Shown here in pieces: positions 6,050 through 12,824 of a stretch of DNA of 12,824 nucleotides. Source of the DNA: Acidimicrobiia bacterium (GTDB taxonomy: Bacteria; Actinomycetota; Acidimicrobiia; IMCC26256; JAENVU01); assembly GCA_017882945.1 (NCBI GenBank), contig JADGON010000055.1:1-12824 (forward strand), given 5' to 3'. Made by a program: the position numbers and the translations under genes. Within the stretch, counting starts at the first letter, position 1, and each line of letters starts with the position of its first letter. The notes beneath the pieces were generated by a model. That model searched no databases and had not been told where the DNA came from. It saw nothing but the letters and a program-made list of their open reading frames with translations.

Positions 6050-6058
6050 TGGCACCTC

Positions 6059-7453
6059 ATGCCTCGCCGCTTCTACGTGAGCACCTACGGGTGCCAGATG
6101 AACGAGCACGACTCCCAGCGGATCGCCGGCGTCCTGGCCGACGAGGGCTACGAGCCGGCGAGCGGCCTGGACGACGCGGACATCGTCGTCCTGAACACGT
6201 GCTGCATCCGGGAGAATGCGGACAACAAGCTCTACGGGCACCTCGGTCGCCTGAAGACGCTCAAGGCCGAGCGGCCCGGCCTCCAGATCGCGGTCGGGGG
6301 GTGCCTGGCCCAGAAGGACCGGGACCTGATCGTCGAGCGGGCCGGGCACGTGGACGTCGTCTTCGGCACCCACAACCTGGCCCACGCCCCGGCGCTGCTG
6401 GCCGAGGCCGCACGCCGCGGTGCACCGGTGGTCGAGATCCTCGAGGAGCACGAGGCGTACCCGTCGGCACTGCCCGCCCGGCGCGAGGTGGACCACCGGG
6501 CCTGGGTCACGATTCAGATCGGCTGCGACAACTCATGCGCGTTCTGCATCGTGCCGAGCGTGCGCGGCGCGGAGGTCAGCCGCCGGATGGGCGACGTCGT
6601 GCACGAGGTGCAGGAGCTCGTCGCGGACGGGGTGGTCGAGGTCACGCTGCTGGGCCAGAACGTGAACTCCTACGGCCGGGATCTCGGCGCGGGGCAGTGG
6701 CGCCCGCAGTTCGCCGACCTCTTGCGCGCGGTGGACGACATCGACGGCATCCGCCGGGTCCGGTACACGTCGCCGCATCCCAAGGATCAGCGTCCGGAGA
6801 CGATCGCGGCGATGGCCGAGCTCGACTCGGTGTGCGAGCACCTTCACCTCCCGCTGCAGTCGGGGAGCGACCGCACGTTGGCGCGCATGCGCCGCGGCTA
6901 CACGGCGGAGCGCTACCTCGCCCGGCTCGAAGCCGCCCGCGCCGCCATCCCCGATCTCGCGGTGACGACCGATCTCATCGTCGGGTTCCCGGGTGAGACC
7001 GACGTTGACTTCGAGCGCACGTTGGAGGTCGTTGCCGCGGCGAGCTACGACGCCGCGTACACGTTCGTGTTCTCACCGCGTCCGGGAACGACGGCCGCGG
7101 AGATGGTCGACGACTTCGTTCCCGCGGAATTGGTGCGCGAGCGGTTCGCCCGGCTCGAGGAGCTCGTGAACCGGCACGCCGAGGAGCACCACGCGGCTCG
7201 GGTGGGTCGGATCGAGGAGATCCTCGTCGAGGGTCCGTCGAAGAAGGATCCGAGCGTGGTGTCGGGCCGCACCCGCCAGAACAAGCTCGTCCACGTCGCG
7301 TCGCCTGGCGGCAACTCCGACCCCCTGCGTCCGGGCACGTTCGCCGACGTCCGCATCACGGCCGCCGCCGACCACTGGCTCCGGGGTGAGCTCCTCGACG
7401 TCACCGCGCTCGCACCACCGCGACGCATCCGCATCCCCGTCACCGCAGGGTAG
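6059..7453 (+). CDS. miaB: tRNA-2-methylthio-N6-dimethylallyladenosine synthase MiaB
   Basis: A 464-residue radical-SAM methylthiotransferase that converts i6A37 to ms2i6A37 in tRNAs reading UNN codons. The N-terminal UPF0004 domain has the three auxiliary-cluster cysteines C12 (YGCQMN), C48 (NTCCIRE) and C82 (GGCLAQ). The radical-SAM cluster is bound by C156-x3-C160-x2-C163 in GCDNSCAFCIVPSVRG. LLGQNVNSYG (197-206), HLPLQSGSD (263-271) and LIVGFPGET (306-314) are typical of MiaB, and a TRAM domain lies near 375-440 (VEGPSKKD then SGRTRQNKLVH). VPSVRG with GQNVNSYG separates it from RimO and MtaB. It starts with ATG, has no Shine-Dalgarno, and follows the recA terminator, so it probably opens a new transcript running into miaA, dapF and hflX. 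Confidence 0.96.
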   Translation: MPRRFYVSTYGCQMNEHDSQRIAGVLADEGYEPASGLDDADIVVLNTCCIRENADNKLYGHLGRLKTLKAERPGLQIAVGGCLAQKDRDLIVERAGHVDVVFGTHNLAHAPALLAEAARRGAPVVEILEEHEAYPSALPARREVDHRAWVTIQIGCDNSCAFCIVPSVRGAEVSRRMGDVVHEVQELVADGVVEVTLLGQNVNSYGRDLGAGQWRPQFADLLRAVDDIDGIRRVRYTSPHPKDQRPETIAAMAELDSVCEHLHLPLQSGSDRTLARMRRGYTAERYLARLEAARAAIPDLAVTTDLIVGFPGETDVDFERTLEVVAAASYDAAYTFVFSPRPGTTAAEMVDDFVPAELVRERFARLEELVNRHAEEHHAARVGRIEEILVEGPSKKDPSVVSGRTRQNKLVHVASPGGNSDPLRPGTFADVRITAAADHWLRGELLDVTALAPPRRIRIPVTAG

Positions 7454-7455
7454 GC

Positions 7456-8394
7456 ATCACGGAATCTCGGAGATCGCATCTCGCGCTCGTCGGGCCCACG
7501 GCCTCGGGCAAGTCCGCGCTGGGCCTCGAGCTGGCCCGGGCGCTCGGTGACGTCGAGATCGTCTCGATCGACTCGATGCAGATCTACCGCGGGATGGATG
7601 TCGGCACTGCGAAGCCGTCACCGAGTGAGCGGGCGCAGGTCCCGCACCACCTGGTGGACGTCGCCGACCCGTGGGAGGACTGGTCGGTCGCGCGGTTCCA
7701 GGCCGAAGCGCGTCGAGCCGTCGCCGACATCGAGGCGCGCGGGAAACGAGCGTTGCTGCTCGGTGGCACCGGGCTCTACGTGCAGGCGGTCGTGGACGAC
7801 CTCCGGTTCCCGGGTGAGGACCTCGCGCTGCGGGCCGAGCTCACTGCGCGCGCCGCGGAACCCGACGGGCTCGAGACGGCGTACCGCGAGCTGCAACGGC
7901 AGGATCCCGACGCGGCCGCGCGCATCGAGCCGACGAACACGCGCCGCATCGTGCGCGCGCTGGAGGTCATCCGGTCGACCGGGCGGAGGTTCTCGTCGTT
8001 CGGTCCGGGCATCAACGAGTTCGGATCCACGGTCTTCCCCGTCGTGATGGCCGGCGTGTGGATCCCCCGATCGGTGCTGCGCGAGCGGATCGCGGCGCGG
8101 TTCGCGACGATGCGGGCCGCCGGTCTGGTCGAGGAGGTCAAGGCGCTGGCCGCGGACCCGCGTGGGTGGTCTCGCACGGCTCGTCAGGCCATCGGGTACA
8201 AGGAGATCCTCGCCCACCTCGAAGGGGACCAACCCGACCTCGAGACCGCCCTGGACGCCGCGGTGCGCCGCACCCGGTCCTTCGCCCGGCGCCAACGGGT
8301 CTGGTTCCGGCGGGATCCCCGCATCACCTGGCTCGGGAGCCCGGAGAATTCGTGTGCCGTCCTGCCCGCGCTGCTGGCATGGTGGTGCCCGTGA
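7456..8394 (+). CDS. miaA: tRNA dimethylallyltransferase MiaA, apparently with a non-standard start codon
   Basis: About 312 residues, the usual MiaA length. It transfers dimethylallyl from DMAPP to A37 of UNN-reading tRNAs, the step before MiaB. The P-loop GPTASGKS is at 13-20, SIDSMQIYRGMDVGTAKPS (37-55) contains the conserved catalytic Asp (D39), and GGTGLYVQAV (103-112), the tRNA-contacting RRIVRALEVI segment and ARQAIGYKEI near the end all fit. Between the miaB TAG (7453) and the P-loop there is no ATG, GTG or TTG in any frame; an in-frame stop lies at 7387-7389. The first ATG, 7576, would remove the P-loop. I place the start at ATC 7456, giving [M]TESRRSHLALVGP, with AGGG 5 nt upstream. 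A C/G sequencing error making ATG to ATC would look the same. The stop overlaps the dapF GTG. Confidence 0.92.
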   Translation: MTESRRSHLALVGPTASGKSALGLELARALGDVEIVSIDSMQIYRGMDVGTAKPSPSERAQVPHHLVDVADPWEDWSVARFQAEARRAVADIEARGKRALLLGGTGLYVQAVVDDLRFPGEDLALRAELTARAAEPDGLETAYRELQRQDPDAAARIEPTNTRRIVRALEVIRSTGRRFSSFGPGINEFGSTVFPVVMAGVWIPRSVLRERIAARFATMRAAGLVEEVKALAADPRGWSRTARQAIGYKEILAHLEGDQPDLETALDAAVRRTRSFARRQRVWFRRDPRITWLGSPENSCAVLPALLAWWCP

Positions 8395-9250
8395 CCGCGC
8401 CGTTGACGCTCGCCAAGCTCCACGCCACCGGCAACGACTTCCTCGTCCAGGTGGCGCTCGACGGGACGTCGGGACCTCCCGCGCCCGACGTCGTCGCGGG
8501 GCTCTGCGACCGGCACCGGGGAGTCGGCGCCGACGGGCTGATCACGATCGAGCCCGGCACGGAAGGCGCCGACTGCGTGATGGTGCTCCACAACGCGGAC
8601 GGGGGCCGAGCCGAGATGAGCGGCAACGGCGCGCGCTGCCTCGCGTGGGTCGCGCACCGCGAGGGGGCCGGTGACGGCAAGCGCCTGATCGTCGACACCG
8701 ATGGCGGGCGCCGCGAGATCGACCTCGAGCTCGACCCCGCCACCGATGCCGTCGTGCACGCGACCGTCGACATGGGGCCCGTGACCTTCGACCCGATCGA
8801 GATCCCACTCCACGCGCCGAGCCCCTTTGATCTCGAAGCGACCTTCCACGGCACGACCTATCGCGGTGACGCCGCCGGAGTGGGCAACCCGCATCTCGTC
8901 CTCTTCGTCGAGGACCCCGCGACGGCTCGGGTCACCCAGCACGGACCACGGCTCGAGCACGACGAGCGCTTTCCCAACCGCACGAACGTCGAGTTCATCG
9001 CGCTGAGCCCGACCGAGCCCGACGCGCTCATCATGAGGGTGTGGGAGCGCGGGGTCGGCGAGACGCTGTCCTGTGGCACCGGCGCGTGCGCCTCGGCCGC
9101 AGTCGCGCACCATCGGGGACTGGTGGGTGATCGGGTGGTCGTACACGTTCCGGGCGGCGACCTCACCATCGATCTCGGCACGACGCTGCGGCTCGGCGGA
9201 CCGGTGCAGCATGTGTTCGATGTCGACGTCGACCTCGAGGGGTTGTGCAG

Positions 9251-9254
<4 letters not shown>
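8391..9254 (+). CDS. dapF: Diaminopimelate epimerase DapF with Ser in place of the first catalytic Cys
   Basis: A 287-residue member of the DapF family, which turns LL- into meso-diaminopimelate using two active-site cysteines (Cys73 and Cys217 in Haemophilus influenzae). KLHATGNDFLV (9-19), RHRGVGADGL (41-50), NADGGRAEMSGNGARC (68-83), AGVGNPHLV (162-170), FPNRTNVEF (194-202) and ERGVGETLSCGTGACA (219-234) are all present. The second Cys is C228; at the first, the normal CGNG reads SGNG (S77, codon AGC at 8619-8621). The pocket is otherwise intact. Its neighbours dapC, dapD and dapE support a role in lysine and peptidoglycan synthesis. GTG at 8391 gives a GTGA overlap with miaA and has GGTGG upstream; ATG at 8379 is a possible earlier start. 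Whether it is a full epimerase is open. Confidence 0.93.
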
Positions 9255-10570
<1,316 letters not shown>

Positions 10571-10580
10571 TGTCGCCGCC

Positions 10581-11741
10581 GTGAGCGAAACGGGAGCGCC
10601 GACCGGGGGTTTCGTCCCGCCGCCGTACCCGCACGACCGGCTCGATGCGCTGCGCCGACTCGCCGATGCGCTCCCGGGTGGGGTCGTCGACTGCTCGATC
10701 GGCAACCCCGTCGACCCGATCCCCGAAGTCGCGCTGCACGCGCTGACCGAGTCGGCGCCGAGCGCCACGTCGTACCCGCCGTCGAGAGGCACCCCCGAGC
10801 TGCGCGACGCCGCGGTCCAGTGGTTCCAGCGACGGTTCGGGTTCCACCTCGACGCGGCGCAGGTGATCGCGTGCGTCGGCACGAAGGAGCTCGTGGTGGC
10901 GCTGCCCCACCTGCTGCACCTCCGGGACCCGTCGCGCGACACCATCCTCTACCCGGCGATCTCGTACCCGAGCTACGCGATGGGCGCCGAGCTCGCGGGG
11001 CTGCGGGCGGTGCCGGTGCCGCTCGACGACGCGTGGCAGCTCGACCTGGGCCGCGTGAGCGACCAGGACGCGCAGCGCGCGCTCCTGCTCTGGACGAACG
11101 ATCCGGGCAACCCGACCGCGGCGATCGCGGGCGGTGCGGCGACCGATGCTCAGGTCGAGTGGGCCCGCGCCCGCGGGGTCATCCTCGCGGCAGACGAGTG
11201 CTACGTGGAGTTCACCGGCGAAGGGATCCCGCCCACGACCGCGTTGCTCAGCGGAACGGACGGCGTGCTCGCGCTCCACTCGTTGTCGAAGCGCTCGAAC
11301 ATGGCGGGCATGCGCGTCGGGTTCGTGGCCGGCGATGCCGAGCTCGTGCACTTCCTGGGGGAGACCCGCAAGCACGCCGGGCTGATCGTCCCCACCCCGA
11401 TCCAGGCCGCCGCGACCGCCGCGCTCGGCGACGACGAGCACGTCTTCGTCCAGCGCGATCGCTACGAGCGCCGCCGGGCCCTGATGCTGAACGGCCTCGC
11501 CGCCCACGGGCTCATCCACGACGGCGGTCCGGCGCGCTTCTACCTCTGGCTGCGCGCGACGGAGTCGGCCGACGACGGCTGGGAGATCGCAGCCCGGCTG
11601 GCCGAGGCGGGAACGCTCGTCGCGCCCGGCAGCCTCTACGGCGCGGCCGGCGCCGACCACGTCCGCCTCGCGCTGACCCAGACCGACGACCGGCTCGAGC
11701 TCGCGTTGGAACGCCTCGCGGCGTCGTCTCGACCCGCGTGA
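10581..11741 (+). CDS. dapC: Succinyldiaminopimelate transaminase (class I/II PLP aminotransferase)
   Basis: A 386-residue PLP enzyme, here most likely the transaminase that converts N-succinyl-2-amino-6-ketopimelate to N-succinyl-LL-diaminopimelate with glutamate. The N-terminal PPPYPHDRLDALR (13-25) and DCSIGNPVDP (37-46) are typical of actinobacterial DapC; GTKELVVALPHLL (100-112) holds the phosphate-binding part, NDPGNPTA (173-180) and ADECYVEF (204-211) contact the cofactor, and K237 in HSLSKRSNMAGMRVG (233-247) should carry the Schiff base. RFYLWLR near the C terminus supplies the carboxylate-binding Arg. Sequence alone would also fit other class I aminotransferases such as N-acetylornithine-like ones; the next genes, dapD and dapE, decide for DapC. 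The GTG start is 10 bp after hflX. Confidence 0.9.
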   Translation: MSETGAPTGGFVPPPYPHDRLDALRRLADALPGGVVDCSIGNPVDPIPEVALHALTESAPSATSYPPSRGTPELRDAAVQWFQRRFGFHLDAAQVIACVGTKELVVALPHLLHLRDPSRDTILYPAISYPSYAMGAELAGLRAVPVPLDDAWQLDLGRVSDQDAQRALLLWTNDPGNPTAAIAGGAATDAQVEWARARGVILAADECYVEFTGEGIPPTTALLSGTDGVLALHSLSKRSNMAGMRVGFVAGDAELVHFLGETRKHAGLIVPTPIQAAATAALGDDEHVFVQRDRYERRRALMLNGLAAHGLIHDGGPARFYLWLRATESADDGWEIAARLAEAGTLVAPGSLYGAAGADHVRLALTQTDDRLELALERLAASSRPA

Positions 11742-11750
11742 ACCCGCCTG

Positions 11751-11756
11751 AGGAGG
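11751..11756 (+). promoter_or_regulatory. Ribosome binding site of dapD
   Basis: AGGAGG lies 10 nt before the ATG at 11767, in the 25-bp gap after dapC. It is one of only two perfect sites I see in this window (the other is recA), and suggests dapD is translated strongly and independently. Confidence 0.75.
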
Positions 11757-11766
11757 CTGCACCGAG

Positions 11767-12594
11767 ATGTCCGACCTCGAAGCCGAGATCACGGAGCTCT
11801 GGGACAATCGCGACGACGTGACCGCGGTGATGCCCGAAGCGGAGGCCTCCGCGCTCGTCCGGGCTGCGATCGACCTGCTCGACACGGGCCAGGCCCGCGT
11901 CGCCGAGGTCGTCGACGGGGAGATCATCGTCCACGAGTGGCTGAAGCAGGCGATCCTGCTGCTCTTCCGGCTCACGAACATGAGCGTCACCGAGACCGGA
12001 CCGTTCGAGTTCCGGGACAAGATCCCGCTGAAGCGCCACTACGAGGCGTCCGGGGTGCGCGTCGTCCCGGGCGCGCAGGCCCGATGGGGCTCGTACCTCG
12101 CGCCCGGGGTCGTGATGATGCCGAGCTACGTGAACATCGGCGCGTACGTCGGTGCGGACACGATGGTCGACACCTGGGCCACGGTCGGATCCTGCGCGCA
12201 GATCGGGGCTCGGGTGCACCTGTCGGGCGGGGTCGGGATCGGCGGGGTGCTCGAACCGCCGAACGCGGTCCCGATCGTCGTCGGCGACGACACCATGATC
12301 GGCTCGCGCTGCATCGTGGCCGCGGGCGCTCGGGTGGGCACCGGTGTCGTCCTCGGCGCGGGGTGCGTCCTGACCGGTTCGATCCCCGTGATCGACGCGG
12401 AGACCGGCGAGGAGATCAGCCGGGGTCACGTGCCGGACTGGTGCGTCGCAGTCGCGGCCACCCGGCCCCGCACCTTCCCGGGTGGCGACTTCGGCCTGGC
12501 CTGCGTGCTGATCGTGAAGCGGCTCACCGAAGGCGAGCGCCACGACAAGTCGAAGCTGAACGAGATCCTGCGCGAGCGCGGCGTCAGCACATGA
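11767..12594 (+). CDS. dapD: 2,3,4,5-tetrahydropyridine-2,6-dicarboxylate N-succinyltransferase (E. coli-type DapD)
   Basis: A 275-residue left-handed beta-helix acyltransferase that moves succinyl from succinyl-CoA to tetrahydrodipicolinate, the entry to the succinylase route. The N-terminal helical domain (1-90, with FRDKIPLKRHY 82-92) and hexapeptide-repeat core (about 98-205) carry the signatures MMPSYVNIGAYVG (117-129), MVDTWATVGSCAQIG (133-147) and HLSGGVGIGGVLEP (151-164). This is the 274-residue Escherichia coli type, unlike the about 317-residue DapD of Mycobacterium. D135 matches the proposed catalytic Asp141 of the E. coli-type enzyme, while the Glu189 position appears to be I183 (SRCIVAAG) and the following Glu is A186. 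The C-terminal VKRLTEGERHDKSKLNEILRE (250-270) is normal. The stop overlaps the dapE ATG (ATGA). Confidence 0.95.
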   Translation: MSDLEAEITELWDNRDDVTAVMPEAEASALVRAAIDLLDTGQARVAEVVDGEIIVHEWLKQAILLLFRLTNMSVTETGPFEFRDKIPLKRHYEASGVRVVPGAQARWGSYLAPGVVMMPSYVNIGAYVGADTMVDTWATVGSCAQIGARVHLSGGVGIGGVLEPPNAVPIVVGDDTMIGSRCIVAAGARVGTGVVLGAGCVLTGSIPVIDAETGEEISRGHVPDWCVAVAATRPRTFPGGDFGLACVLIVKRLTEGERHDKSKLNEILRERGVST

Positions 12595-12824
12595 CCGTGG
12601 TCGACCTCTTCGGGCTCACCGAGGAGCTGATCGCGGTTCCCTCGGTCAGCCGGGACGAGACCCGGCTCGCGGACATCGTGGAGCAGCGGATGGCCGGGCG
12701 CGCCCGAGCGCTCTCCGTGGATCGCGTCGGTGACAACGTCGTCGTGCGCACGGCGTTCGGCCGCGACCGGCGAGTGGTGCTGGCCGGGCACCTGGACACG
12801 GTCCCGCCGAACGGCAACGAGGTC
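12591..12824 (+). CDS. dapE: Succinyl-diaminopimelate desuccinylase DapE, N-terminal part (3' end outside window)
   Basis: The first 78 codons of an M20-family zinc peptidase that hydrolyses N-succinyl-LL-diaminopimelate to LL-diaminopimelate and succinate. LTEELIAVPSVSRDETRLAD (9-28) is the typical M20 N terminus, and VVLAGHLDTVPPNGN (62-76) contains the first zinc ligand His (H67) and its Asp partner (D69). The start overlaps the dapD stop by 4 bp, so coupling is likely. M20 enzymes include other deacylases such as ArgE, but the position after dapC-dapD supports DapE. The dimerisation domain and the remaining zinc ligands lie beyond the window edge. Confidence 0.92.
   Translation, partial: MTVVDLFGLTEELIAVPSVSRDETRLADIVEQRMAGRARALSVDRVGDNVVVRTAFGRDRRVVLAGHLDTVPPNGNEV

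Noticed and set aside
7576..8394. MiaA starting at ATG 7576.
   Set aside because: This would remove the GPTASGKS P-loop, which is encoded in frame just upstream and is essential in the family.

Overview
This window is high-GC DNA (roughly 70% GC by eye) with the gene order of a free-living, probably actinobacterial, chromosome. The pieces rimO-pgsA-cinA and recA-miaB-miaA-dapF-hflX are the conserved neighbourhood of that phylum. A perfect Bacillus/Mycobacterium-type LexA box lies in the recA promoter. GTG starts and 4-bp GTGA/ATGA stop-start overlaps are frequent. A deep lineage such as Acidimicrobiia fits best, but this is inference from content and order only.

Layout. (1) Positions 1-2825, plus strand: the end of rimO (ribosomal protein S12 methylthiotransferase), pgsA (phosphatidylglycerophosphate synthase), full-length cinA and thpR (RNA 2',3'-cyclic phosphodiesterase). 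All are overlapped, so probably one transcript. (2) Positions 2843-4700, minus strand: a block facing the other way. In its own reading direction it holds a lipoprotein glycoside hydrolase, a small membrane protein that looks frameshifted, and a small winged-helix regulator. An inverted repeat at the head of the last two is a good operator candidate. (3) Positions 4701-5958: a LexA-controlled recA with promoter, leader, Shine-Dalgarno, gene and strong terminator hairpin. recX is not next to it. (4) Positions 6059-10570: miaB and miaA (ms2i6A37 tRNA modification), dapF and hflX, nearly gapless. miaB looks leaderless, and miaA has no usual start codon in front of its P-loop. (5) Positions 10581-12824: dapC, dapD and the first 78 codons of dapE.

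How they work together. dapD, dapC, dapE and dapF are the four enzymes that turn tetrahydrodipicolinate into meso-diaminopimelate by the succinylase route, for peptidoglycan and lysine, so that half of the pathway is gathered here with hflX between dapF and dapC. RimO, MiaB, MiaA, HflX and ThpR all act on the translation apparatus or RNA; RecA, and loosely CinA, belong to DNA repair and recombination.

Most of the window is housekeeping, and I see no clear new multi-gene defence or mobile system. The points most worth a second look are: the Ser in place of a catalytic Cys in DapF, the missing start codon of miaA, the LexA box placed exactly in the recA -35/-10 spacer and 12 bp from a divergent hydrolase gene, the broken membrane-protein frame with its palindromic operator, and the absence of recX. 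Apart from the gene boundaries listed, no intergenic stretch exceeds 300 bases.
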